Of a stretch of 64,000 nt of DNA, positions 1 through 9,026 are shown in pieces. The notes under the pieces were generated by a model. The model saw only the letters and a list, made by a program, of their open reading frames with translations, ran no database searches and was not told the DNA's origin. Source of the stretch: Occultella glacieicola. Its GTDB lineage: Bacteria; Actinomycetota; Actinomycetes; Actinomycetales; Beutenbergiaceae. The position numbers and the translations under genes are program-made. Positions within the stretch are counted from its first letter, which is position 1. Every line of letters begins with the position of its first letter. The DNA lies in NCBI RefSeq assembly GCF_004353825.1, contig NZ_SMNA01000008.1:156991-220990 (forward strand), in the 5' to 3' direction.

Positions 1-567
1 ATCGCGTCGGCGACCACCGGCACCGGCCCGGACGGTGCCGCGACCGTGCTCGTGGTCGACGAGGCCTACGCGGAGTTCCGGCGCGTGGGCACCCCGAGCG
101 CGTTGAGCATCCTGGCCCGGCACCCGCACCTGGCGGTGTCCCGGACGATGTCCAAGGCGTTCGCATTCGCCGGTGCCCGCCTGGGCTACCTGGCCGCGGC
201 GCCCGCTCTGGTCGACGCCCTGCAGGTGGTCCGGCTGCCGTATCACCTGTCCGCGGTCACCCAGGCCGTGGCGCGCGCGGCGCTGCGACACCGCGACGTG
301 CTGCAGGCGCAGGTCGCGCAACTGCGTGACGAACGGGACGCGACCGTGGCCTGGCTGCGGGAGTTGGGCTTCACCGTCGCGGACTCGGACGCGAACTTCG
401 CATTCTTCGGCCGGTTCACCGACCGGCACACGATCTGGCAGGGTCTGCTCGATCGCGGCGTGCTGATCAGGGAGACTGGTCCCAGTGAGTACCTGCGCGT
501 CTCGATCGGGACGGGCGAGGACATGGCCGCGTTCCGCGGCGCATTGAAGGAGGTGACCGGCCGGTGA
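1..567 (+). CDS. hisC: Histidinol-phosphate aminotransferase, C-terminal part
   Basis: The reading frame is already open at base 1, so the start codon and about half of the protein lie upstream. The product converts imidazole-acetol phosphate plus glutamate to L-histidinol phosphate in cytosolic histidine synthesis. Visible features are the [10 protein letters not shown] strand, whose Asp contacts the PLP ring, the PLP lysine in [15 protein letters not shown] near bases 148-190, and the Arg in YLRVSIGT near the C terminus that binds the substrate phosphate. Its stop overlaps the GTG of hisB by four bases, so the two are translationally coupled. The family call is secure from motifs plus the his context. 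Confidence 0.93.
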   Translation: MASATTGTGPDGAATVLVVDEAYAEFRRVGTPSALSILARHPHLAVSRTMSKAFAFAGARLGYLAAAPALVDALQVVRLPYHLSAVTQAVARAALRHRDVLQAQVAQLRDERDATVAWLRELGFTVADSDANFAFFGRFTDRHTIWQGLLDRGVLIRETGPSEYLRVSIGTGEDMAAFRGALKEVTGR

Positions 568-1241
568 GCGAGTCCAGCCAGGTCGAAACGCCCGTCGAAA
601 CGCCGGTCGAGACGCAGAGCCCGACGGCGCCGGCTCGGTCGGCGCCCCGCACCGCCCGGGTGGAGCGCACCACGTCCGAGTCCAGCGTCGTGGTGGAGCT
701 CGACCTCGACGGCACCGGTGCCGTCGACGTGTCCACGACGGTGCCCTTCTTCGACCACATGCTGAACGCCCTGGGCAAGCACTCCCTGATCGACCTCACC
801 GTACGGGCGACCGGTGACATCGACATCGACGCGCACCACACCGTCGAGGACACCGCGATCTGCATCGGGGAGGCGCTGCGCCAGGCCCTCGGCGACAAGG
901 CCGGCATCTCCCGGTTCGGGGACGCCCTGGTCCCTCTGGACGAGGCGCTCGCGCAGGCCGTCGTGGACGTCTCGGGCCGGCCGTACATCGTGCACACCGG
1001 TGAGCCCGAGGCGCAGGTCTATCACCTCGTCGGTGGCCACTTCACGGGGTCCCTGACCCGGCACGTGTTCGAGGCGATCGCGCTGCACGCAGGCATCTGC
1101 CTGCACATCCGCCTGCTCGCCGGCCGCGACCCGCATCACATCGTCGAGGCCCAGTTCAAGGCGCTGGCGCGCGCCCTGCGGTTCGCGGTCGCCCGAGACC
1201 CGCGGGTCACCGGCGTGCCCTCGACCAAGGGCTCGTTGTGA
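564..1241 (+). CDS. hisB: Imidazoleglycerol-phosphate dehydratase
   Basis: This is a monofunctional 225-residue HisB that dehydrates imidazole glycerol phosphate to imidazole acetol phosphate. The signature metal-binding stretches [24 protein letters not shown] and [17 protein letters not shown] are all present and in order. The first 35 residues are a Pro/Thr/Glu-rich tail containing a repeated [11 protein letters not shown] sequence that is not part of the fold. The bifunctional phosphatase domain of enterobacterial HisB is absent, as is usual in actinobacteria. GTG start overlaps the hisC stop (GTGA), and its own stop overlaps the next gene in the same way. Confidence 0.96.
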   Translation: MSESSQVETPVETPVETQSPTAPARSAPRTARVERTTSESSVVVELDLDGTGAVDVSTTVPFFDHMLNALGKHSLIDLTVRATGDIDIDAHHTVEDTAICIGEALRQALGDKAGISRFGDALVPLDEALAQAVVDVSGRPYIVHTGEPEAQVYHLVGGHFTGSLTRHVFEAIALHAGICLHIRLLAGRDPHHIVEAQFKALARALRFAVARDPRVTGVPSTKGSL

Positions 1242-1942
1242 ACGAGGGCCGGCCCGACGGCGCCGGCTCGCCCGAGGAGTTCGACGAGGCCGCGTTCGAG
1301 GCCGCCTTCGAGGAGGCCTTCGGTGCGACCGCCGAGCCCGACCGCACGTTCCGGCGTGCCGCCGACGCCGACGGCGACTCCGCGGAACCCACCGTCGACG
1401 GCGGCGCCGCGCCCGGGGCCGAGCCGCTCTACGCGCCGGACGGAGTCCGTAAGCGCTCGGTGGTGGCCGTCGTGCTGACGCCGATCACCTCCGCGCCGGC
1501 CCTCGCCGGGCTGTGCGCGATCGCCAAGATCGACGCGGACATCGTGCCGGTCAGGCGTGGCAGTCTCGCCGTGCGGGTGATCCCGCAGTCCGACCAGGTG
1601 GACCCGGAGGAGTTCCTCACCGGGGCACCGGCCGCGGCCGTCGACCTCGCCGCGACGCTGTCCCGGACCGCGAAGGCCGGAGTCATCCTGCTCATCTCCC
1701 GCCTGGGGGAGGGTGACGAGGGCCTCACCGGCACGATCAGCGGGCGCAGCTACGTCAATGGCGACCCGGGCGAGGAGGTCAGCGCCGGCCTGATCCTCGC
1801 GAACGCCGATGACGTCCTGGAGAACCTGCTGCTCGGCGTCATCACCCCGGAGGAGGCCCCCGGCCACCTGAAGCCGGCGAACCTGACCCGCTGGCAGGCC
1901 GGCCGGCTGTTCGGGCGGACCCAACGGAAGAAGAAGCCGTGA
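1238..1942 (+). CDS. Conserved protein of unknown function between hisB and hisH
   Basis: I do not recognise a named family. The 234-residue protein has an acidic, low-complexity N-terminal third (about residues 1-65, rich in Asp, Glu, Ala and Gly). A compact region follows from about 70 to 225, beginning [26 protein letters not shown] and including a hydrophobic [13 protein letters not shown] strand, and the tail is basic (RTQRKKKP). There is no signal peptide or clear membrane segment. It overlaps hisB by four bases and hisH by four bases, so it is expressed with histidine enzymes. Proteins in this position are, from memory, common in Micrococcales his operons. A role in the pathway is inferred from location only. 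Confidence 0.8.
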   Translation: MNEGRPDGAGSPEEFDEAAFEAAFEEAFGATAEPDRTFRRAADADGDSAEPTVDGGAAPGAEPLYAPDGVRKRSVVAVVLTPITSAPALAGLCAIAKIDADIVPVRRGSLAVRVIPQSDQVDPEEFLTGAPAAAVDLAATLSRTAKAGVILLISRLGEGDEGLTGTISGRSYVNGDPGEEVSAGLILANADDVLENLLLGVITPEEAPGHLKPANLTRWQAGRLFGRTQRKKKP

Positions 1943-2559
1943 GCGCACCCGCGCCCACGGTCGTCGTCCTCGACTACGGCTCGGGGAACGTCCGCTCCGC
2001 CGTCCGTGCACTCGAGCGCGTCGGCGCGCAGGTCGAGCTGACGGCGGATCCCGATGCGGTCGCCGCAGCGGACGGTCTGGTGGTTCCCGGTGTCGGTGCG
2101 TTCGCTGCCGTCATGACCGGCCTGAGGGAGGTCGGTGCAGCACGGATGATCGAGCGCCGGCTCTCCGGTGGCCGCCCGGTCCTGGGCATCTGCGTCGGCC
2201 AGCAGGTCCTGTTCTCCGCCGGCGTCGAGCACGGCGAACGCACCGAGGGCTTGGACCAGTGGCCTGGTGTGGTCGAGCGCCTGGACGCCTCGGTCGTCCC
2301 GCACATGGGCTGGTCCACGGTGACCCCGCCCACCGACAGCGTGCTCTTCGAGGGGATCGCCGATGAGCGCTTCTACTTCGTGCACTCCTACGCCGCGCGC
2401 ACCGCCCCCGACTATGCCCGGGTGACCTGGGCGACGCACGGCGTGGAGTTCGTCGCCGCCGTCGAGAACGGCGCCCTGAGCGCCACCCAGTTCCACCCCG
2501 AGAAGTCCGGTGACGCCGGTGCACACCTGTTGCGCAACTGGCTCGCCACCCTGCGCTGA
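1939..2559 (+). CDS. hisH: Imidazole glycerol phosphate synthase, glutaminase subunit
   Basis: Class I glutamine amidotransferase of 206 residues that supplies ammonia to HisF for ring closure to imidazole glycerol phosphate. The nucleophile lies in [13 protein letters not shown] and the His-Glu pair in [10 protein letters not shown], together completing the Cys-His-Glu triad. DYGSGNVRS and GVGAF strands are typical for HisH. GTG start overlaps the upstream stop by four bases. The partner hisF is not in this window; in related genomes it is often further downstream or elsewhere. Confidence 0.96.
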   Translation: MSAPAPTVVVLDYGSGNVRSAVRALERVGAQVELTADPDAVAAADGLVVPGVGAFAAVMTGLREVGAARMIERRLSGGRPVLGICVGQQVLFSAGVEHGERTEGLDQWPGVVERLDASVVPHMGWSTVTPPTDSVLFEGIADERFYFVHSYAARTAPDYARVTWATHGVEFVAAVENGALSATQFHPEKSGDAGAHLLRNWLATLR

Positions 2560-2615
2560 GTCTCCGGGCTGAGCCTCCGCCTCGACCATCCCCGTTGGAA
2601 GGACCCCGATTCCCC

Positions 2616-3347
2616 GTGACCACTCGCCTCGAACTGCTGCCCGCCGTCGACGTCGCCGACGGTCAGGCCGTGCGCCTGGTCCAGGGCGAGGCCGGCTCCG
2701 AGACCACCTACGGCGCCCCGATGGACGCCGCGCTGGCCTGGCAGTCCGGTGGCGCCGAGTGGGTGCACCTGGTGGACCTGGACGCGGCGTTCGGGCGCGG
2801 TTCGAACGCTGAACTGCTCGCCGAGGTGGTCGGCACCCTCGACGTGGCAGTGGAACTGTCCGGCGGCATCCGCGACGACGCCTCGCTCGAGCGTGCGCTG
2901 GCCACCGGCTGCCGCCGGGTCAACCTCGGCACCGCCGCTCTGGAGAACCCGGACTGGACCGCAGCGGCAATCGCGCGGCACGGCGACCGGATCGCCGTCG
3001 GGCTCGACGTGCGCGGCACCACCCTCGCCGCCCGCGGCTGGACGAAGGAGGGCGGCGACCTGTGGGAGGTCCTCGCCCGCCTCGACGCCGACGGCTGCTC
3101 CCGCTACGTCCTGACCGACGTCACCAAGGACGGCACCATGCGCGGCCCGAACCTGCACCTGCTCCGCGAGTTCTGCGCCGCCACCGACGCCCCGGTGGTC
3201 GCCTCCGGCGGCATCTCCAGCCTGGAGGACCTGTCCGCCCTGCGGGGCCTGACCGACCTCGGCGTCGAGGGTGCGATCGTCGGCAAGGCTCTGTACGCCG
3301 GCGCGTTCACGCTCGGCGAGGCGCTGGACGTCGCCGGCCGCCCGTGA
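2616..3347 (+). CDS. priA: Bifunctional HisA/TrpF isomerase PriA
   Basis: A 243-residue (beta/alpha)8 isomerase that acts on ProFAR. In actinobacteria the same enzyme usually also isomerises phosphoribosylanthranilate for tryptophan, because a separate trpF is missing; that dual role is family knowledge and is not shown here. Phosphate-binding loops appear as [14 protein letters not shown] and [14 protein letters not shown], and [18 protein letters not shown] is the catalytic N-terminal strand. I chose GTG at 2616 because it sits after a GGAAGGA ribosome site; an in-frame TTG at 2595 would add seven unlikely residues. The stop overlaps the following GTG. Confidence 0.93.
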   Translation: MTTRLELLPAVDVADGQAVRLVQGEAGSETTYGAPMDAALAWQSGGAEWVHLVDLDAAFGRGSNAELLAEVVGTLDVAVELSGGIRDDASLERALATGCRRVNLGTAALENPDWTAAAIARHGDRIAVGLDVRGTTLAARGWTKEGGDLWEVLARLDADGCSRYVLTDVTKDGTMRGPNLHLLREFCAATDAPVVASGGISSLEDLSALRGLTDLGVEGAIVGKALYAGAFTLGEALDVAGRP

Positions 3348-4123
3348 GACCGGCGCCCGACCGGCTGCCCGACGGTCGCCCGCTGCCGGACGGCGGCGGG
3401 CGGTCCCTGCCGCCCACCCCGAAATACGCGGGGGACGACGGCGGCACCGACCCGTCGCTGGCCGCGGCGCTCTCGGAGCCCGACGGCGGCGCGCGCCTTC
3501 GTGCGGTCGTGCGCGCCCTGGGCGGGGCGCGGGTGCTCGTGCCCGTGGTGGCGCACCTGGAGGAGCGAGCCGACGCCGTCGGGCACGAGATCAACGGCCA
3601 CGAGGTGCAGGTCGCGGGCGAGAAGAGCGCCTCGGCCGCGATGGTCACGGTGGCCACGCCGGACGGGCGCGCGGCGGTCCCCGTGTTCTCCGGGATGGCC
3701 GCCCTGACCGCGTGGCGCGCGGACGCCCGGCCGATCCCGGCCGAGGGGGTGCGGGCCGCGCTGTCCGCGGCGGCCGACGCCGACGGACTGCTGGTCCTGG
3801 ACCCGGCCGGGCCGGTGCCGGTCCTGGTGCCCCGCCCGGCCGTCTGGGCGATCGGCCAGCAGCGCGAGTGGGTGCCGGCCGTCGATGACCCGGAGGTCGC
3901 GGAGGCGATCCGGGCGGCCCTGGCCACGGTGCCCGGCGTGGTCGAGGTCCGGGTGCAGCCGGGGGAGCGGGCCGAGGTCAGGGTGGTGCTGGGGTTGCGG
4001 CAGGGGCTGGACCGGGCCGGCCTGGATCAGGTGCTGCGCGACGCGAGTGGCGCGCTGGCCGCTCAGCAGATCGTGGCCGAGCGGGTGGACTCGCTGGAGT
4101 TGCGGGTGGTCGGCGCGGGTTGA
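3344..4123 (+). CDS. SseB-family protein
   Basis: A 259-residue cytosolic protein that matches the SseB (enhanced serine sensitivity) type in overall pattern. A variable Pro-rich N-terminal 35 residues is followed by an N-terminal domain with the phrases [12 protein letters not shown] and [11 protein letters not shown], and by a C-terminal segment (about 185-259) with [20 protein letters not shown]. The biochemical role of the family is unknown. Start GTG at 3344 overlaps the priA stop (GTGA), so this is the last gene of the his transcription unit. SseB-like genes after hisA/priA are a common arrangement in Micrococcales as far as I recall. Confidence 0.8.
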   Translation: MRPAPDRLPDGRPLPDGGGRSLPPTPKYAGDDGGTDPSLAAALSEPDGGARLRAVVRALGGARVLVPVVAHLEERADAVGHEINGHEVQVAGEKSASAAMVTVATPDGRAAVPVFSGMAALTAWRADARPIPAEGVRAALSAAADADGLLVLDPAGPVPVLVPRPAVWAIGQQREWVPAVDDPEVAEAIRAALATVPGVVEVRVQPGERAEVRVVLGLRQGLDRAGLDQVLRDASGALAAQQIVAERVDSLELRVVGAG

Positions 4124-4166
4124 GACCGGTGCCACACCGGCCCCGGGTGGTCCGCGACCGCCCTCA

Positions 4167-4175
4167 TGCTAAAGT
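4167..4175 (+). promoter_or_regulatory. Candidate extended -10 element for infC operon
   Basis: TGCTAAAGT matches the extended -10 pattern TGnTAnnnT, in an otherwise GC-rich gap just after the sseB-like gene. No good -35 hexamer is visible 16-18 bases upstream, which is tolerable for extended -10 promoters. Not proven. Confidence 0.4.
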
Positions 4176-4344
4176 TGGTCATTGACCGACCGGTCTCGCT
4201 TCGGCACGACCGGTGTGCAAGCGGAGTTTCTCCCACCTTTGCTCGACCGGAACGGATCATGCCGCCGACAGGGTACGGGTTCAGGTCGAGGGTCCTGCCG
4301 GACCCTCAGTACCGGCCGAGGCGATTCGTGCCGGAACAGACCCG

Positions 4345-4378
4345 AGGCCTCCGTGTGCACCGCACCCGGAGGCCTTTT
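4345..4378 (+). terminator. Intrinsic terminator / attenuator hairpin upstream of infC
   Basis: AGGCCTCCG (4345-4353) pairs perfectly with CGGAGGCCT (4367-4375). Inside the loop GTGC (4355-4358) can pair with GCAC (4362-4365), giving a long stem, and the 3' arm runs into TTTT. The element sits between the putative infC promoter and the infC start, so it more likely works as an attenuator than as the end of the his operon transcript. Confidence 0.65.
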
Positions 4379-4427
4379 CCGTGCGGCGCGGTGAACCGAC
4401 ACGACTTTCTCTCGTAAGGAGCACCAC

Positions 4428-5027
4428 ATCAGCGAGCCCCGCATCAATGAGCGGATCCGCGTGCCTGAGGTGCGTCTGGTCGGGCCGAACGGTGAGCAGG
4501 TTGGCATCGTTCGGGTCGAGGACGCCCTGCGACTGGCTGCGGAGGCCGACCTGGACCTGGTCGAGGTCGCCCCCGAGGCGCGCCCACCGGTCTGCAAGCT
4601 CATGGACTTCGGCAAGTTCAAGTACGAAGCCGACATGAAGGCGCGTGACGCCCGGCGCAACCAGGCGAACACCGTCCTCAAGGAGATCCGGTTCCGGCTG
4701 AAGATCGACCCGCACGACTACGGCACCAAGAAGGGCCATGTCGAGCGGTTCCTCAAGGCCGGCGACAAGGTCAAGGTGATGATCATGTTCCGCGGGCGTG
4801 AGCAGTCACGTCCGGAGATGGGCATGCGCCTGCTGCAGCGGCTCGCCGAGGATGTGGCGGAACTGGGCCACGTCGAGAGCACCCCGCGTCAGGATGGTCG
4901 CAACATGACGATGGTGCTCGGCCCGAACAAGAAGAAGACCGAGACCCGCAACGAACAGCGCCGCCGCGCTCAGCAGGCCGCCGCCAAGGCGGAGCCTGCC
5001 GACGCGGAGGCCACCGAGGCCGGCTGA
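4428..5027 (+). CDS. infC: Translation initiation factor IF-3
   Basis: IF-3 of 199 residues, which binds the 30S subunit and proofreads start codons. The N-terminal domain reads [19 protein letters not shown], the hinge and C-terminal domain continue through [15 protein letters not shown] and [13 protein letters not shown] to [12 protein letters not shown], and a Lys/Glu/Ala-rich tail ends the protein. The conserved [10 protein letters not shown] block can be encoded only if translation starts at AUC 4428, six bases after a perfect AAGGAG. The next possible start, GTG 4461, would delete that block. A non-AUG start is the known hallmark of infC, where IF-3 rejects its own start codon and so represses itself. 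Confidence 0.93.
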   Translation: MSEPRINERIRVPEVRLVGPNGEQVGIVRVEDALRLAAEADLDLVEVAPEARPPVCKLMDFGKFKYEADMKARDARRNQANTVLKEIRFRLKIDPHDYGTKKGHVERFLKAGDKVKVMIMFRGREQSRPEMGMRLLQRLAEDVAELGHVESTPRQDGRNMTMVLGPNKKKTETRNEQRRRAQQAAAKAEPADAEATEAG

Positions 5028-5057
5028 CCCCAGCCGGCTACCAACAAGGAACAAGAG

Positions 5058-5252
5058 ATGCCGAAGAACAAGACGAACTCCGGTGCCAAGAAGCGCTTCC
5101 GGATCACCGGTTCCGGGAAGGTCATGCGCCAGCGTGCCCGCCACGTCCACAAGTTCCAGGAGCGCCGCGCCAGCCAGGCCCGCCGCCTCGTGAACGACGT
5201 CGTGGTCTCCCCGGCCGACGAGAAGAAGATCAAGAAGCTGCTCGGCAAGTAA
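5058..5252 (+). CDS. rpmI: Large ribosomal subunit protein bL35
   Basis: A 64-residue basic protein beginning MPKNKTNSGAKKRF with the bL35 patterns KRFRITGSGK and RHVHKF. It is a structural protein of the 50S subunit. An AAGGAACAAGAG ribosome site precedes the ATG. It lies 30 bases after infC and 35 bases before rplT, the classic infC-rpmI-rplT order, and is presumably co-regulated with them. Confidence 0.97.
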   Translation: MPKNKTNSGAKKRFRITGSGKVMRQRARHVHKFQERRASQARRLVNDVVVSPADEKKIKKLLGK

Positions 5253-5287
5253 CGCCGCGCCCTACCACCGAGATTTAGGAGTACGAC

Positions 5288-5677
5288 GTGGCACGCGTCA
5301 AGCGGGCGGTCAACGCCCAGAAGAAGCGCAGGACGACCCTCGAGCGGGCCAGCGGTTACCGCGGCCAGCGCTCGCGCCTGTACCGCAAGGCCAAGGAGCA
5401 GGTCACCCACTCGCTGACCTACGCCTACCGGGACCGCCGGGCGAAGAAGGGTGACTTCCGTCGCCTGTGGATCCAGCGGATCAACGCCGCTGCCCGCGCC
5501 AACGGGATCACCTACAACCGGTTCATCCAGGGCCTGAAGGCCGCGGGGGTCGAGGTGGACCGTCGCGTCCTCGCCGACCTCGCCGTCACGGACGCCACCG
5601 CCTTCGAGGCGCTGGTCACCCTGGCCAAGAGCAACCTGCCCGAGGACGTCAACGCGCCGGCCACGCCGGCCGCCTGA
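5288..5677 (+). CDS. rplT: Large ribosomal subunit protein bL20
   Basis: A 129-residue bL20 with the hallmark N terminus [19 protein letters not shown], then [18 protein letters not shown] and the [21 protein letters not shown] block. bL20 binds 23S rRNA early in 50S assembly. The C terminus carries a short extra tail ([14 protein letters not shown]). GTG start follows TTTAGGAGTACGAC, a strong ribosome site. In other bacteria L20 represses its own operon through an mRNA leader; whether that occurs here is not visible. Confidence 0.97.
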   Translation: MARVKRAVNAQKKRRTTLERASGYRGQRSRLYRKAKEQVTHSLTYAYRDRRAKKGDFRRLWIQRINAAARANGITYNRFIQGLKAAGVEVDRRVLADLAVTDATAFEALVTLAKSNLPEDVNAPATPAA

Positions 5678-5711
5678 CCCACTCGAAGCACAGACACACC
5701 CGAACGCCCGG

Positions 5712-6587
5712 ATGATGCCCGATCCGGACCTGACCAACCCCCGCGCCGAGCGGGTGAAGGCGGTCCGGGGCCTCGCCGGGCGTTCGGCGCGCTCCCGGCA
5801 CGGTCAGTTCCTCGCCGAGGGACCACAGACCGTGCGGGAGGCCGTCGCGTTCGCGGCCGAGCACGTCCGGGACGTCTACCTGACGCCGCAGGCCGCCGAG
5901 CGCTACCCCGAGATCGTCGACGCGGCCCACATCGCCGGCCTGTATCTGCACCTGGGCAGCCCCGAGGTGCTCGACGCGATGAGCCCGGACGCCCAAGGGG
6001 TCCTCGCGGTCCTGAACACCTGGGACACCCCGCTCGCGTCGGTGCTGGCCGCCGACCCGGCGCCGCGCCTGATCGCACTGCTGTCCCAGGTGCGCGACCC
6101 GGGCAACGCGGGCACCGTCATCCGGGCCGCGGACGCCGCTGGGGCCGATGCGGTGATCCTGACCTCCGCGAGCGTGGACGCCCACAACCCGAAGGTGGTG
6201 CGCGCCACCGCCGGCTCCCTGTTCCACGTCCCGGTCGTCACCGGGCTCACCCTGGACGATGCGGTCACCGCTGCGCGCGCCGCCGGGATGCAGATCCTCG
6301 CCGCCGACGGCGCCGGCGCCGTCGACCTGGACGAGCTCGCCGAGTCCCCGCGCTCCGGGGCCGACGGCGCCGGCGGCGCCGACCTCGCCGCGCCGACCGT
6401 CTGGGTGTTCGGCAACGAAGCCTGGGGTCTGGGTGCACCCGAACGCGCGCTCGCCGACGCCGTGGTCCGGATCCCGATCCGAGGCCGCGCCGAGTCGCTG
6501 AACCTGGCCATGGCCGCCACCCTGTGCCTGTACGCCTCCGGCCGGGCACCCAGGCACCGCCGCCCGTGGGAACCGACCGAGTGGTGA
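5712..6587 (+). CDS. TrmH/SpoU-family rRNA 2'-O-methyltransferase
   Basis: A 291-residue SPOUT-class RNA ribose methylase. All three SpoU motifs are visible: VRDPGNAGTVIRAADAAGA (motif 1, about residues 127-145), VFGNEAWGL (motif 2, about 233-241) and IPIRGRAESLNLAMAATLCLY (motif 3). An N-terminal substrate-binding domain of about 100 residues starts RSARSRHGQFLAEG, as in RlmB/TsnR-like enzymes that modify 23S rRNA. It follows rplT by 35 bases, a frequent linkage in actinobacteria. The exact target nucleotide cannot be told from sequence. Adjacent ATG codons at 5712 and 5715 are equivalent starts. Confidence 0.88.
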   Translation: MMPDPDLTNPRAERVKAVRGLAGRSARSRHGQFLAEGPQTVREAVAFAAEHVRDVYLTPQAAERYPEIVDAAHIAGLYLHLGSPEVLDAMSPDAQGVLAVLNTWDTPLASVLAADPAPRLIALLSQVRDPGNAGTVIRAADAAGADAVILTSASVDAHNPKVVRATAGSLFHVPVVTGLTLDDAVTAARAAGMQILAADGAGAVDLDELAESPRSGADGAGGADLAAPTVWVFGNEAWGLGAPERALADAVVRIPIRGRAESLNLAMAATLCLYASGRAPRHRRPWEPTEW

Positions 6588-7240
6588 GCGGACTGCCCGC
6601 GGCACCGGACGCCGTCGTGCCGTTGGTGCGGCGGGTCCGCGGCCTCGCGGCCACCCGCGACCGGGTCCTCCTCGGCGTGGTCGGCTCGCCCGGCGCGGGC
6701 AAGTCCACCCTGACCGATGCCCTCGGTGCGGCGCTCGAGTCGGACGGGCTCCGTTGCGCCGTCGTCGGCATGGACGGGTTCCACCTCGCGCAGGCCGAGC
6801 TCGAGCGCCTCGGTCGGGCCGACCGCAAGGGTGCGATCGACACGTTCGACGGCGACGGGTACCTCGCGCTGCTGCGGCGGCTGCGTGCGCAGCGCCCGGG
6901 TGACGACGTGATCTACGCGCCCCGCTATCTGCGTGGCGCGATGGAGCAGCCGATCGGCAGCCACACGCCGGTCGCCGGCGACGTGCGGGTGCTGCTCACC
7001 GAGGGCAACTACCTCCTCGCCGACGTCCCGCCCTGGCACCGGGTCCGTGAGGTCCTGGACGAGATCTGGTTCCTGCGCACCGACCCGCTCGTCCGGCGGG
7101 AACGGCTGCTCGCCCGGCATCTGGCGAACGGCAAGACCCTGGAGCGCGCGCTCGCGTTCACCGACGGCTCCGACGCCCGCAACGCGAAGCTCATCGAGGC
7201 GACCGCCGGGGCGGCGGATCTGGTCGTCGACTGGGACTGA
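6584..7240 (+). CDS. P-loop nucleoside/nucleotide kinase family protein
   Basis: A 218-residue P-loop phosphotransferase related to uridine kinase and pantothenate kinase (E. coli YggC-like). The Walker A is GVVGSPGAGKSTL (about residues 25-37), followed by GMDGFHLAQAEL and YAPRYLRGAMEQPIGS, a substrate-lid pattern in this group. The substrate is not deducible. GTG 6584 overlaps the methylase stop (GTGA); GTG 6581 is an alternative. The last codons (Val-Asp-Trp-Asp-stop) form most of the left copy of a 24-bp direct repeat that recurs at 10784, so this gene's 3' end marks the border of an apparently inserted cassette. Confidence 0.82.
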   Translation: MSGLPAAPDAVVPLVRRVRGLAATRDRVLLGVVGSPGAGKSTLTDALGAALESDGLRCAVVGMDGFHLAQAELERLGRADRKGAIDTFDGDGYLALLRRLRAQRPGDDVIYAPRYLRGAMEQPIGSHTPVAGDVRVLLTEGNYLLADVPPWHRVREVLDEIWFLRTDPLVRRERLLARHLANGKTLERALAFTDGSDARNAKLIEATAGAADLVVDWD

Positions 7241-7247
7241 CCGGCGC
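7224..7247 (+). repeat. Left copy of 24-bp direct repeat (cassette border)
   Basis: The 24 bases 7224-7247 are identical to 10784-10807. This copy covers the last five codons of the P-loop kinase gene, its stop, and seven bases beyond. The sequence diverges immediately on both sides. Between the two copies lie exactly four minus-strand genes (sensor kinase, ABC permease, ABC ATPase, response regulator). Confidence 0.9.
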
Positions 7248-7255
7248 TCGGAGCG

Positions 7256-8179
7256 CTACGGTCCGGCGGGTCGACGGGGAACGGCGACCCAGAGCACGAG
7301 CCGATCCTCGGGGCTCTCCTTGCGATGCTCGAGCGTTGCCGAGGCGCAGCCGCCCAGCTGCCGGGCCAGCACGCTGACGATCGACAACCCCAGCCCGGTG
7401 GTGCGGTCGGAGCGCGAGGAGTCGGCTGTGAAGAAGCGCTCGAACAGTCGGTCCGGGTCGACCGCGGCACCCGGCGGGAACGGGTTCGCACACCGGATCT
7501 CGACGTGGTCGCCGGTCGTCACGACTGCGACCTCCAGATGGCCCTGCCCGTGCTGGGCGGCGTTTCGGACGAGGTTCTGCACGATCCGGGTCAACTTCTC
7601 GCGGTCCGTGGTGACCAGGACCGGGCCGGGCGGGTCGAAGCGGACGTCGAGGCCGGCGTCCTCCAGTGATTGGGTCGCCGCGAGCAGGACGTCGGCGACC
7701 AGGATCGCGACGTCGACCTCCTCGTGCACGATCCGCGGCTCGGCCTCGAGTAGGTAGCTGTACTCGTAGAGCCGTTGGACCAACGTCTCCAGTTCGGTCG
7801 CGTGCCGCTGCGCGACGGCGAGCTTGGCGCGCTGGTCGGCGTCCAGGTCGGAACGGCCGAGCAGTTGTTGGTAGCCGCGCACGGCGGTCAGCGGGGTGCG
7901 TAGGTCGTGGCTGATGTCGGTGATCAGGGCACGGAACCGCAGTTCGTCCCGGTGGGACCGGACCTCGGCGTCCCGGGTCGCCCGGAGAGCCTCGTCGGTT
8001 CGCACCGCGAGGGCCTCCAGCGCAGGGTTGATCAGGTCGAGGGTGATCGTGGTGCGTTCGTCGCCACGCAGGCGCGAGGTGAGCTGCCGGGTGAGGGTGC
8101 GGACCTGGCGCACGATCAGCGCCAGGTAGACCAGCACCGCGACGAGGGCAGTGGCGAGCAGAACGATCGCGGTGACCAC
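7256..8179 (-). CDS. Membrane sensor histidine kinase (HisKA/HATPase type)
   Basis: A 307-residue kinase with one N-terminal membrane helix (VTAIVLLATALVAVLVYLAL, residues 2-21) and almost no extracytoplasmic part. The H-box is ITDISHDLRTPLTAVRGY (phospho-His about residue 98). The N-box region is VQNLVRNAAQHGQGH, and G-box features are DRLFERFFT and TTGLGLSIV. A kinase anchored in this minimal way next to an ABC exporter usually senses through the transporter, as in BceS-like systems; that is family knowledge. It is the last gene of the RR-ATPase-permease-HK run and ends eight bases from the left 24-bp repeat. Confidence 0.9.
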   Translation of the reverse strand: MVTAIVLLATALVAVLVYLALIVRQVRTLTRQLTSRLRGDERTTITLDLINPALEALAVRTDEALRATRDAEVRSHRDELRFRALITDISHDLRTPLTAVRGYQQLLGRSDLDADQRAKLAVAQRHATELETLVQRLYEYSYLLEAEPRIVHEEVDVAILVADVLLAATQSLEDAGLDVRFDPPGPVLVTTDREKLTRIVQNLVRNAAQHGQGHLEVAVVTTGDHVEIRCANPFPPGAAVDPDRLFERFFTADSSRSDRTTGLGLSIVSVLARQLGGCASATLEHRKESPEDRLVLWVAVPRRPAGP

Positions 8180-8243
8180 GGTGCCCTCCCGGTGTGGCTG
8201 TCCCCGGGCGCGGACGGCGCCCCCTGCGGGCCACTGTAGGGCG

Positions 8244-9026
8244 CTACTTGACGTCCGCCCGGCGGAAGAGCAGCCACGCCAGCGCGCCCATCGCGGCGAT
8301 GAACACCACCGAGACGGCGGTAGTGGTCAGCAGGTCACCGGTGCTGCTGTCCGGGAGCGGCATCCGGTCGGCGGAGAACGGGGTGAGCCCGGCGATCGCC
8401 TCGCCGGGAGCGGTGTCCGAGACGGTGCTGACGAGCAGGTCCGCGACGAACGACCAGACGAAGCCCGTCGCCATCACCACGATGGGCCGCTTCAGCACGA
8501 AGGCGAGCGGGATGCACACAGCGAGCTTCGCGGCGTAGAGCAGCCCGGTCACCACACTCACCGCGACCAGGTGGACGACGCCGCCCGCGTCGAGCTCCAC
8601 GGAGTCGGCCGTGAGCAACGCGAACGTCGTCGGGAGCGCCGGCTCGAAGGACGCGCCCGTTGCCCGCCCCACGAGCGCGGCCAACCCGTAGGGCAGGCTC
8701 ACCAGGATCACCGCGAGCGAGGCGGTCATGGCCTTCGAGGCGACGACCGGTCCGCGGCCCGCCGCGAGCAGTGCGGCGTGGACGGACTTCGTCTCGAAGG
8801 GGCGGGCGATGGCGAGACCGATCAGCAGCGGGCCGAGCAGACTGATGATCAGGATGTCGCTGACGCCCTGCACACCGCTCGCGGACGCGGGATCGAGACC
8901 GCCGCTCGCCAACCGGTACTGCAGGAAGGTGTAGAGCGCAGCGGCTGCGCACGCCACCAGGACACTGACGGTCATCGCGGTCGAGTGGCGTTGGACATAG
9001 AGGTCGGCCTGCAGTTGGTTGATCAT
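8244..9026 (-). CDS. ABC-2 type transporter permease, immunity/resistance type
   Basis: A 260-residue integral membrane protein with about six hydrophobic spans, for example MTVSVLVACAAAALYTFL, ILIISLLGPLLIGLAIA and VVFIAAMGALAWLLF. The pattern fits the permease of small two-gene ABC exporters linked to lantibiotic immunity or bacitracin-type resistance. Its start overlaps the ATPase stop by four bases, so the pair is co-translated. The substrate is unknown; a cell-wall-active peptide would be the family-based guess. Confidence 0.8.
   Translation of the reverse strand: MINQLQADLYVQRHSTAMTVSVLVACAAAALYTFLQYRLASGGLDPASASGVQGVSDILIISLLGPLLIGLAIARPFETKSVHAALLAAGRGPVVASKAMTASLAVILVSLPYGLAALVGRATGASFEPALPTTFALLTADSVELDAGGVVHLVAVSVVTGLLYAAKLAVCIPLAFVLKRPIVVMATGFVWSFVADLLVSTVSDTAPGEAIAGLTPFSADRMPLPDSSTGDLLTTTAVSVVFIAAMGALAWLLFRRADVK

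Larger units (their letters stand above)
4124..4427 (+). promoter_or_regulatory. Leader region of the infC-rpmI-rplT operon
   Basis: A 304-base stretch without a gene. It holds an extended -10-like box (TGCTAAAGT at 4167-4175), about 170 bases of putative leader with a lower GC content than the surrounding genes, and a GC-rich hairpin followed by four T residues at 4345-4378. AAGGAG at 4416-4421 lies six bases before the AUC start. The arrangement (promoter, long leader, terminator-like hairpin, ribosome site) looks like an attenuated ribosomal-protein operon leader. The trigger, for example IF3 or L20 feedback, is inference. Confidence 0.6.
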
